DNA of 33,943 nucleotides from Terriglobia bacterium. GTDB taxonomy: Bacteria; Acidobacteriota; Terriglobia; Acidiferrales; UBA7541. Under the pieces are notes generated by a model. It saw only the letters and a program-made list of their open reading frames with translations. It was not told the DNA's origin and did not search any database. Shown here in pieces: positions 23,964 through 31,445 of this stretch (the stretch's first letter is position 1; every line of letters begins with the position of its first letter). The position numbers and the translations under genes were made by a program. The stretch spans positions 1-33,943 of the forward strand of contig JAIQGD010000019.1 of assembly GCA_020072765.1 (NCBI GenBank). Reading direction: 5' to 3'.

Positions 23964-26897
23964 TTAACGAAGTTGGCGGTCCGAAACCGTCGAGGACGAC
24001 AGTTCCAGGTTGCACTGGGCGAGGTGGCGCGAGACTTCAAGGGGAAGCGTCGTTTCGGCCCCGATGGTGTTAATGCGTGCAGGGTTGGAGATATTGTTCC
24101 ATGCATGGAGGCTTTTCTGGAACCACTCGCTCGCCTCCTGCAACTCGGACATTTTCTGTTTCCTTGTGCGACTGCTGTCAGCGAGTTGTTCGGCGAGCAT
24201 GCCTTCTCCGGTGTATGTTTCCGCCAAAGCATATAGAACATCTTGATCGTCCGGACTGGCATGGGAAAGGGGGCCGAGCAGCGCCAACGATTGCTCATAT
24301 TGTTGCCTGGCTCTTTCCGTTTGACCGAGCTTGAGAAGAGATCCCGCCAGACGCTCCGTGACGGAACAGAAATAGAACTGCGTCTCCAAGTCGTTCGAGC
24401 CGCCGGCGCGCACCGCACTCAGGAACTCCTGGCCCGTTGCATACTCGAGCGACGCCGCGCGAATCTTGCCTTGGTGCTCCAGCGCTTCGCCCATCCACAT
24501 ATGGAAGACACCCTGAAGAGTGCGCATGAGCGGCGTTTGTGATGGTTCGCCTGCAACTGCCCCGAGGGTTTTGCGCAGGTAGCGGATGCCTTCTTCCACT
24601 CGGCCCTCTTCCACCAAGGCCAGGCCGAGCTCCGCGCTACTTGTTATTTCCGCTCGGCGCAGAAATTCGTTTTTTGGATCCATGGCCTTCAGCCGCGCGG
24701 CCGCTTGCTGGGCCTTCGCGTAATAACGGACCGCTTCCGCGTTCTGGCCCTCCAACAAGTAGACGTCGCCGATCTTCGAAGTCAGGATCGTTGCGTTCGA
24801 GGCAAAGCGGATATTGTCTCCCTTGGGATTCAACGCATCCAAGATGTCGACGCCACTGCGGTAGTAGTTCAAGGCAGCAGCACGATTCCCTAGCTTGAAT
24901 ACGGCATCGCCCAGGACCCCATTTATTACAGCTCCTTGCGCTTGATAACTTAGATTGGCGGGAGCGAGCTGAACAGCACGCTGACGGAGAAGAAGGGCCT
25001 TCTGAAGGTCAGCCACGCCTCCGGATGCTGTGCCGATGCTCCCCATGGCGCCTTCGCCGACCTGCAGCATTCCCAGATTTACATGCCCGCGCATGGACTG
25101 CACAACGATCCGGACGTCGTCGGGGCTGGCAACGGCTTCCTGATCCAAGATGGCGAGCGCCTTTTTGCAGTAGTCAAATGCCGCCGCCACGTTGCCGGCG
25201 GCGGCTCTCTGAAAATCAGAGTAGTCCAGATAGGCGGCGGCCAGTTCCACCTGGTCTGCGCTGTTCCTCGGATTTAAGCGCGCCAACGACTCGCGCAACG
25301 CAAGCGATTTTTGAAAGCTGGCCAGTGCAGACTGTGTGTCGCCGAGATTGGGGTCCTGAGGATTTCCCTGAAGGGACCCAATGCGGCTGTACGCGGTGGC
25401 CAGCTCACGAAGCAGGCTGGGTTCGTTTCCCGATTCCGTAGAGAGGCTATCCAAATATTCCAAGGATCTCTGCAGGATGAGTTTCCGGGCCTGGGTAGCG
25501 CCCGGCAGGTTTGCAATCGAGTCGTGCACTTCAAAAATAAGAGAGTTGGCCAGCTTGCGCACATCGTTAAATCGGGCTTCCGCGCGCCGCCGGTTGGCCT
25601 CTGCGATGCGCGCTTCGCGCACGGTTACGGCGACGCCGGTGACCAGTGTGATCAGAACCAGCGCGGCTGCGGCGACACCCGCTTTGTGCCTCCTTACGAA
25701 CTTTGCGGCGCGATAGCTCCATGTCCCTTTTCTTGCGGAGACCGGAATCCCCTCCAGGTGGTTGCGCAGGTCTCCCGCGAAGTGTTCCACCGAGGCGTAA
25801 CGCAGCGCGGGTTCCTTCCGTAGCGCCTTCAACAGGACAAAGTCGAGGTCACCGCGAAGCCGGCGCTGTAACCGAAGGGGCGACACTTCTCGCGTACGGC
25901 TGACGGTTTCAGCCGTCAGCTCGCGCAACGCTCCGTCCTGCAGAACACTCTCGGTGCGCTCCACGGAAGTGCTGGGCCGCTCGGGCTCGTCGTGAGTGAT
26001 GGCTTCCGCTAGTTTCCCCGCGGTCCGCTTATCGACGCGGTAGGGAGAGCGGCCGGTGAGCAGTTGATACAGCACGACTCCGAGGGAATAGACATCGGTC
26101 GCGGTGGTGATCGGCTCGCCACGAATCTGCTCCGGGCTCGCATATTCGGGAGTCATGGGCCGGAGCACCGTGGCCTCGGTGGCGCCGGAAGCATCCAGGA
26201 GCTTGGCGATGCCGAAGTCCAGCAGCTTCGGCGTTCCCTCTTGCGTGACGAGAATGTTGCTGGGTTTTATATCCCGATGAATCACCAGATGCTGATGCGC
26301 ATATTGCACGGCCCCGCAGACCTGGCCGAACAACTGCACACGCTCGGTCACGGTCAGTTTCCGCGCGTCGCAATAGGCGTCGATGGGCTGCCCTTCCACC
26401 AGTTCCATCACGAGATAGGGGATGCCGTCGTCGGTCGTGCCGCCATCAAGCAGTCGGGCAATGTTCGGATGGTCCAGGCTGGCGAGAATCTGGCGCTCGT
26501 TGCGAAATCGTTCCAGGAGCAAGGCCGTGTCATAGCCGCTGCGGACCAATTTGAGAGCGACCTTCTTCTCATACGTTCCATCGGCGCGGAGGGCGGCGAA
26601 AACCTCGCCCATCCCCCCATGTCCGATTTCATCTCCGACCAGATAGGGGCCGATTCGGCGGCCTGCGCGGACATCGGCGCGCGGTGTGGTGTCCGCTGCT
26701 CGCTGGGCCACTGCGCCCGCGACGTTCAGGAATTGGCTGCCGGCTTCGTGGTGGGAGGCGATCAGAGACTCCACTTCGCGGCGCAGTTCGGAATCCCCGG
26801 CACAGGCCTCGTTCAGATACTGCTCGCGTTGCGTGGTGGCGAGCGAAAGCGCCTTTTCCAGGACTTCGCTGATCCGTTCCCATCGTTCCGGGGTCAC
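23964..26897 (-). CDS. transmembrane serine/threonine protein kinase with C-terminal TPR region
   Basis: This 977-aa protein has an N-terminal helical region (1-75), then a Hanks-type kinase domain. Its glycine loop is GHGGMGEV at 92-99, invariant lysine K116, catalytic HRDIKPSN at 207-214, DFG at 227-229, and SPE in place of APE at 254-256. All catalytic residues are present. A transmembrane helix lies at about 406-426. About 550 residues of TPR-like helices follow, probably outside the membrane. GTG at 26897 overlaps the sigma factor TGA (GTGA), so it is the preferred start, and the two genes are co-translated. Such kinases phosphorylate Ser/Thr targets; the overlapping sigma factor is the obvious candidate target or partner, but that is inference. 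Confidence 0.93.
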   Translation of the reverse strand: MTPERWERISEVLEKALSLATTQREQYLNEACAGDSELRREVESLIASHHEAGSQFLNVAGAVAQRAADTTPRADVRAGRRIGPYLVGDEIGHGGMGEVFAALRADGTYEKKVALKLVRSGYDTALLLERFRNERQILASLDHPNIARLLDGGTTDDGIPYLVMELVEGQPIDAYCDARKLTVTERVQLFGQVCGAVQYAHQHLVIHRDIKPSNILVTQEGTPKLLDFGIAKLLDASGATEATVLRPMTPEYASPEQIRGEPITTATDVYSLGVVLYQLLTGRSPYRVDKRTAGKLAEAITHDEPERPSTSVERTESVLQDGALRELTAETVSRTREVSPLRLQRRLRGDLDFVLLKALRKEPALRYASVEHFAGDLRNHLEGIPVSARKGTWSYRAAKFVRRHKAGVAAAALVLITLVTGVAVTVREARIAEANRRRAEARFNDVRKLANSLIFEVHDSIANLPGATQARKLILQRSLEYLDSLSTESGNEPSLLRELATAYSRIGSLQGNPQDPNLGDTQSALASFQKSLALRESLARLNPRNSADQVELAAAYLDYSDFQRAAAGNVAAAFDYCKKALAILDQEAVASPDDVRIVVQSMRGHVNLGMLQVGEGAMGSIGTASGGVADLQKALLLRQRAVQLAPANLSYQAQGAVINGVLGDAVFKLGNRAAALNYYRSGVDILDALNPKGDNIRFASNATILTSKIGDVYLLEGQNAEAVRYYAKAQQAAARLKAMDPKNEFLRRAEITSSAELGLALVEEGRVEEGIRYLRKTLGAVAGEPSQTPLMRTLQGVFHMWMGEALEHQGKIRAASLEYATGQEFLSAVRAGGSNDLETQFYFCSVTERLAGSLLKLGQTERARQQYEQSLALLGPLSHASPDDQDVLYALAETYTGEGMLAEQLADSSRTRKQKMSELQEASEWFQKSLHAWNNISNPARINTIGAETTLPLEVSRHLAQCNLELSSSTVSDRQLR

Positions 26898-27472
26898 GGC
26901 TGCTCGCTCCGGTTCATCTCGCGGAAGAGCCAGGCACGCGCCGTGGTCCAACTGCGCTTAACCGTGGCGGGGGAGACTCCCAGCACTTCCGACGTATCTT
27001 CAATCGAAAGGCCCGAAAAAAAACGGAGTTCGACAATTTCGCTCTGCTGTGGATTGAGTTGCGCCAGATTGTTCAACGCGCTATCCAGCGCCAGGATGTC
27101 CAGGTTCTTCCCCGGGGACCCGGCCACGGCTTCGTTCAGAGACAGCGTGAGCGAGTTGCCGCCACGTTTGGCGGCCCGGTTCGTTCGGGCGTGATCCACC
27201 AGGATCTGGCGCATGAGCCGCGCGGCCACTCCGAAAAAGTGGGCCCGGCTTTTCCATTCGGGAGGATTCTGACCTACCAGGCGCACGTAGGCTTCATGCA
27301 CCAGCGCCGTGCTTTGCAGGGTGTGATCGGGGCGTTCCTGGCGGAGGTAGTGCCGCGCCAGGCGGCGGAGTTCCTCGTAGACCAGCGGCATGAGGGCGTC
27401 CAGCGCTTCGCGGTCTCCCGCGCGCCACCGAACCAGGAGATCCGTGACCTGCCTGGGAGATCCGTTCTGCAC
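26894..27472 (-). CDS. ECF-type RNA polymerase sigma factor
   Basis: This 192-aa protein has sigma region 2 (about 8-80, including LVHEAYVRLV) and region 4 (about 130-190, LRFFSGLSIEDTSEVLGVSPATVK). It resembles the ECF group often found next to Ser/Thr kinases. No anti-sigma gene is adjacent. I chose GTG at 27472, six bases after GGAG, although the frame stays open to a TTG at 27538. A near-perfect promoter at 27510-27538 overlaps the upstream TTG and ATG codons, so transcripts would begin after them. The resulting length is normal for the family. Confidence 0.88.
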   Translation of the reverse strand: MQNGSPRQVTDLLVRWRAGDREALDALMPLVYEELRRLARHYLRQERPDHTLQSTALVHEAYVRLVGQNPPEWKSRAHFFGVAARLMRQILVDHARTNRAAKRGGNSLTLSLNEAVAGSPGKNLDILALDSALNNLAQLNPQQSEIVELRFFSGLSIEDTSEVLGVSPATVKRSWTTARAWLFREMNRSEQP

Positions 27473-27509
27473 GTGTGTCTCCGGCCGTGGGGAAGAGCGC
27501 TCGCGGCGC

Positions 27510-27538
27510 ATCATAGGGAATCGCCGACGGGTTGTCAA
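27510..27538 (-). promoter_or_regulatory. near-consensus sigma-70 promoter of the sigma factor-kinase operon
   Basis: On the minus strand TTGACA (27538-27533), 17 bp, TATGAT (27515-27510). Expected start of transcription is near 27503, with a leader of about 30 nt to the GTG at 27472. Confidence 0.75.
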
Positions 27539-27584
27539 TCCGCTTGAAACGCCGTGATTTAGGGCCGCCCGGACGGTTTCTTAG

Positions 27585-27660
27585 AGAATTGTACTGCTCG
27601 GTGAGCCAATCTCTCCCGTTTTTCCGCATATGTAGGGCAGAAAGGGTAGATAGGTAGTCC
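27585..27660 (+). repeat. degenerate copy of repeat R1 (R1c)
   Basis: It shares CTCGGTGAGCCAAT, TTTCCGCAT and AGGGCA in the same order and spacing as R1a and R1b, with many other differences. It lies between the sigma factor promoter and the gene at 27758. Confidence 0.65.
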
Positions 27661-27757
27661 GCAGGGGGCCACAGCCGGGTCTGATCTCGCTGGCGAAACC
27701 TTGGATCAGCTCTAGTGGCTGTCGATTGCGTTCCGCCCGTCACCGCAAGGAGTGACT

Positions 27758-29413
27758 ATGCCATCCCAATCATTGCGCTGTGTCTGCTTGTTCGCGGTCC
27801 TGTTTGCCGCCACGGGGGTCCAGGCCCAGGACCTGCACATCAAGAAAAACGTCTCCGTGGGAGGGAATTTCGTCTCCACCACGGAGACTTCCATCAAAGG
27901 CGCTCGCGAGCGCAGCGTGGATCAAGGACCCAACGGAAGCACCATCACCCTCAGGCAATGCGACCTCAAGCGCACCCTGACGGTGAACGAGCAGGCCCAG
28001 ACCTACCTGGCGTCCGACGATCCCCAGGACGAGAACGCCGTCAGGGCCGCGGCCCTGGCGACCGGTGCGCCGGCAGCAGAGGTCTCTGGAGGAAAGATCA
28101 CCGTGACCACCACGATCACCGACACCGGCGAGCGCAAGCCGATGTACGGCTATCAGGCGCGGCACCTGAAAGCCAAAGTCGTCCAGGAGCCTTCGGCGGA
28201 CGCCTGCACACAGGTCCGCCAGTCGTTTGACATCGATGGCTGGTTCGCCGACATCTCCAAAGAGCATGCGGCATGCTCGGTGTTAGCTCCTGCCGTTCAA
28301 CAGGGCACGGGCTGCCATGACACGGTGATCTCCCGCCGCAATGGCAGCGGCAAGGCGGGCTACCCGCTGCAGGAGAACATCAGCATGCCCACCCCAGACG
28401 GTGGTACGACGACGGTGACCATCCAGGTTTCGGAATTGACGAAACAGGAGCTCCCCGCCGATTTGTTCGACGTGCCGTCGGGGTACCGGCAGGTCAGCTC
28501 GCGTGCCGAACTCAACGGCGCATCCATGGCTCCACAACAGGCGGCAGGCACGCCCATGCAGCCGGGAGCGGCAGGCAACGGCCCAGGCCAGCAGTCAGCG
28601 GCTCAGCAGATAATGAACAACCCGAACCCCGGCGCGCGTTCCGCCGCCGGCCAGCAAGGGGCATGGCAGGCGGTCAATCAGTATGGAATCCCGCATGGCA
28701 ATGCGCCGATGAACGCACCCATGGGAGGGATGTCTCCGACGATGGGAATGCCCGGTATGGGTGGTCCACCGGCGGGCAGCACAGCGGTGGCCGCGCCTCA
28801 GGCGCTCGGGCCGAAGGCGCCGGGAAAAATCCGTATAGGTGTCGCATCCCCGGACGCGCAAGTGGGCCAGGGCAACAACGCGGGAGCGGACTACAGCACG
28901 CCCATCCGCAACGCCGTCGTCGCGTTGATGAGCGGACCAGCGATCGAGATCGCCGCCCTCGACTCGCGCATTGCGATCCAGGTGCAGGCCGAGGCCCAGC
29001 AAAAGCAGTGTGATTATGTTCTGTACTCCAGTGTGGCGCTGAAACACAGCTCGGGGGGAGGCTTCGGCAAGTTCATGAAGATGGCTGGACCCCTCGCCAG
29101 TGTGGCTCCCATGGCTGGCGGGATGGGCGGCGCCATGGGCGGAGCCGTGGCCGCTCAGGCTGCCGGGGCTGCGGCTTCGGCGGCCGCCATGTCGGCGCAG
29201 CAGCAGGCCATGAGCCAGCTCTCCGGCTTCAACGGCCAAATCAAGTCGAAGGACGACATCACCATGCAGTACCAGCTCGTCCCCACCGGGGGATCTTCGC
29301 CCCGGCTGCAGAACACTCTGAAAGCGAAGGCGAAGTCGGATGGCGAAGACGTACTGACGCCGCTGCTTCAGCAAGCAGCTACAAACGTCCTGACCGAAGT
29401 CACCAAGAAGTAG
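27758..29413 (+). CDS. secreted two-domain protein of unknown function with Gly/Met-rich linker
   Basis: This 551-aa protein starts with ATG at 27758, five bases after AAGGAG. The signal peptide is 1-23 (GVQA-QDL). The N-terminal domain (about 25-240) is beta-rich (DLHIKKNVSVGGNF, MYGYQARHLKAKV) and resembles lipoprotein-like periplasmic domains. A Gly/Met/Pro/Gln linker (about 250-345) follows. The C-terminal domain starts KIRIGVASPDAQVG and contains QKQCDYVLYSSVALKH, a Gly/Ala/Met-rich stretch and a final VLTEV. I recall similar C-terminal domains in other acidobacterial secreted proteins but cannot name the family. No catalytic motif is seen. A terminator hairpin follows at 29424. Confidence 0.82.
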   Translation: MPSQSLRCVCLFAVLFAATGVQAQDLHIKKNVSVGGNFVSTTETSIKGARERSVDQGPNGSTITLRQCDLKRTLTVNEQAQTYLASDDPQDENAVRAAALATGAPAAEVSGGKITVTTTITDTGERKPMYGYQARHLKAKVVQEPSADACTQVRQSFDIDGWFADISKEHAACSVLAPAVQQGTGCHDTVISRRNGSGKAGYPLQENISMPTPDGGTTTVTIQVSELTKQELPADLFDVPSGYRQVSSRAELNGASMAPQQAAGTPMQPGAAGNGPGQQSAAQQIMNNPNPGARSAAGQQGAWQAVNQYGIPHGNAPMNAPMGGMSPTMGMPGMGGPPAGSTAVAAPQALGPKAPGKIRIGVASPDAQVGQGNNAGADYSTPIRNAVVALMSGPAIEIAALDSRIAIQVQAEAQQKQCDYVLYSSVALKHSSGGGFGKFMKMAGPLASVAPMAGGMGGAMGGAVAAQAAGAAASAAAMSAQQQAMSQLSGFNGQIKSKDDITMQYQLVPTGGSSPRLQNTLKAKAKSDGEDVLTPLLQQAATNVLTEVTKK

Positions 29414-29423
29414 CAGCCAGTCT

Positions 29424-29458
29424 GGGGCGGGAGTAGTTTAAGAGGTCCCTCCCGCCCC
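29424..29458 (+). terminator. probable intrinsic terminator after the 551-aa protein gene
   Basis: GGGGCGGGAG (29424-29433) and CTCCCGCCCC (29449-29458) form a 10-bp perfect stem with a 15-nt loop, starting 11 bp after the stop. A short TTTT follows a few bases downstream. The T-run is weak but the stem is strong. Confidence 0.65.
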
Positions 29459-29543
29459 CCCGTTTTGCGTGCGCAAGCACCACAGCGGGGCATCAAGGCG
29501 TGGCTTCACTGCGCCAACACGCTCCGAGAAACGGAGGCCTGCC

Positions 29544-31025
29544 ATGAAAGCAAACACCAAGACAATCATCGTGGTTGCCGCGATTGGATTCATTTTGCTG
29601 ACAGGTATGCGATTCATGTCATCGTTCCGCAAGCCGGCGCCCTCACCGCAAGCCATGAGCCCGTTTGGCCTTTTTGGTCAGCCCGGGTCGGCGATCCCAG
29701 GCTTGAGCAAGGCAGGCGTGGATGCCACGGTTTTCAGCCTCATGAGCCAGTATGGGCTGGACATGCGCACTGCGACCTACCTGGCGCAGGCGAAGATCCG
29801 CGTGATCAGCCAAAGCAACACAGCCGCGCATCTCATCCTGACTTTTCCGGACAACCTCATCGCCGACGAAACCATCACCCTCACCCCCGGTGAGCAATAC
29901 ACACCGACTGCCGCCGAACTGGAGGAAGCCACGCGGTCGGGTGTGCTCATCTACAACCGGAAGTTTTCGGCAAAAGCGGAGGGCGCGGATGAAACACGAA
30001 TCACCTTGCAATATTTCGTTCCCTACAGCGCCGTTCCAGCAGAGTTGCAGCAGACGATCCGTGGCCAGGCTCCCTCGGCACAGTGGTGGGACCTCGTGCC
30101 TTCGGCATGGGCGCAGGAAAGTGGCGAGATGGGCGCGGGGGTAGGTGTTTCCTCAAGTTTTGGTGTTGCCAAAGCAGGCGTTGGCGCCCTTTGGAATATC
30201 GCGAGTGCGTTCAGTAAGAGCCAACAAAATCAAAGCTGGATGCAACAGATGGATGCACTGCAGAATTGCGCACAAAATCCTACCAACCCGGTGACCCAAA
30301 AGGCGTATCAAGATAATCCAGCTTACCGGGAACAAACCGTCTCGGGTGTGCAGCAGGCGCGCTCGGAAGTACAACAAGTCACGGGAATGAGATTCCTGAA
30401 CCAGGGGGTCGCAACCGCAACCGGCCTCGTGGGTGGTCCCTTGAAACTGGTGACCGCGCCCGTTTCCATGTGGAATGACAGAGCGTTAAAGGATATTGCC
30501 GATCAGCAAATCCGGGATGTGGCGAAATCAGTCGATTGCGACCCAGCACCGACGAATAATCCCCTGCATGTTGACCCTCGGGAACATGCCGACGGCACGA
30601 TCCAGTACCACTACCATAGGGAGGGTTATCAAGGCTTCGATGAAGATGACCGGTTTTTCAAGGGCCAATTCAATATCCAGTCCCCTCTGCCCGGCTATTA
30701 CACTGTGACCGGCACAGGCCCCTTTAAGACCAGAGCGAGATCCTCGCAAGCCGGCACCAAAAGTACGTGCCAGGGCCACGAGCGAATAGGAGGCGGGGGT
30801 CCCCCCAGCACGTTCCAGATCGGGGGTGGCGTCACCGACGGCGAATGCGACGTCGTCGAGCGCGGCCGAACCACCCACGACCAATATGGGGGCGGCGCAG
30901 CTGGTTTCGAGTGTTCTTTTCACAACTTGGACTTTGTCAATGGCGGCCGCTATTCGTCTACCGGAGATGGTCTGGACGGGCAGTACGGCGTATGCACACT
31001 GGAACTTACCCCCCAGCAAAAGTGA
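29544..31025 (+). CDS. membrane-anchored or secreted protein of unknown family
   Basis: This 493-aa protein starts with ATG at 29544, seven bases after GGAGG. One N-terminal hydrophobic helix (about 7-22) is a signal anchor. A first region (about 50-165) looks alpha/beta and mentions no known motif. Residues near 180-195 read VPSAWAQES, oddly like a second signal-cleavage site in mid-protein. A Gly/Ala region and a Gln-rich helical stretch (about 205-330) follow. The last 130 residues have four cysteines (TCQGHE, ECDVVE, ECSFHN, VCTLEL) in a Gly/Thr-rich, probably beta-structured domain, where disulfides are plausible. I do not recognise the family. It lies between a terminator and repeat R1a. 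Confidence 0.75.
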   Translation: MKANTKTIIVVAAIGFILLTGMRFMSSFRKPAPSPQAMSPFGLFGQPGSAIPGLSKAGVDATVFSLMSQYGLDMRTATYLAQAKIRVISQSNTAAHLILTFPDNLIADETITLTPGEQYTPTAAELEEATRSGVLIYNRKFSAKAEGADETRITLQYFVPYSAVPAELQQTIRGQAPSAQWWDLVPSAWAQESGEMGAGVGVSSSFGVAKAGVGALWNIASAFSKSQQNQSWMQQMDALQNCAQNPTNPVTQKAYQDNPAYREQTVSGVQQARSEVQQVTGMRFLNQGVATATGLVGGPLKLVTAPVSMWNDRALKDIADQQIRDVAKSVDCDPAPTNNPLHVDPREHADGTIQYHYHREGYQGFDEDDRFFKGQFNIQSPLPGYYTVTGTGPFKTRARSSQAGTKSTCQGHERIGGGGPPSTFQIGGGVTDGECDVVERGRTTHDQYGGGAAGFECSFHNLDFVNGGRYSSTGDGLDGQYGVCTLELTPQQK

Positions 31026-31087
31026 CGTTTGAAACAGTTCCTTTCCGGCAAAATCCACTGCCTGAGAAGGGGAGCTTTGCCGTGAAA

Positions 31088-31231
31088 TGGTCGTGCCATG
31101 GCACGGCCCTCGGAGAACTTCGAAGCGTTCGCGATTCCCGGCCTGTTCGCAAACTATTTTGCGGTTCGGTGAGCCAATTGGCCACGCTTTTCCGCATGTA
31201 CAGGGCAAAGAGGCCGGAGGGAGTCAACCTT
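31088..31231 (+). repeat. repeat R1, copy a
   Basis: This sequence of about 144 bp recurs at 33784-33926. It starts with an inverted repeat, CGTGCCATGGCACG (31092-31105), and contains TTCGCAAACTATTTTGCGG and TTCGGTGAGCCA. A degenerate copy is at 27585. The two good copies look roughly 80-85 percent identical by eye. Confidence 0.85.
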
Positions 31232-31232
31232 C

Positions 31233-31353
31233 GCGGTATCCCGGTCCACCCCGAAGGGGCCGGGAACAGTCACCGTGACGTCAACGATGGGAACGGATTC
31301 GAAGACGACGACGATCGGCATTAACGTGAAATGACTTGCGATGTCCGGGCGGT
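31233..31353 (+). repeat. repeat R2, copy a
   Basis: This 121-bp sequence recurs at the same length at 33514-33634, roughly 90 percent identical by eye. It contains a CCCC-GAA-GGGG mini-hairpin and a GTCAC-C-GTGAC palindrome, both conserved in the other copy. Confidence 0.9.
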
Positions 31354-31445
31354 GTGAGGTACGTATGTCTGCAACTCGGCTGGTTGTTCGATGAAGGCGC
31401 GAGTTTCGAGGGCGCGGCGCCTCCAATACAATCGGAGGAACGGCG

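Larger units (their letters stand above)
31026..31445. other. gene-free region made of repeats R1a and R2a plus a gene leader
   Basis: This 420-bp gap contains R1a (31088-31231) directly followed by R2a (31233-31353), then 92 bp leading to the next gene. Short open frames on both strands run through the repeats, but their frames are not kept between copies, so none is called as a gene. Confidence 0.6.
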
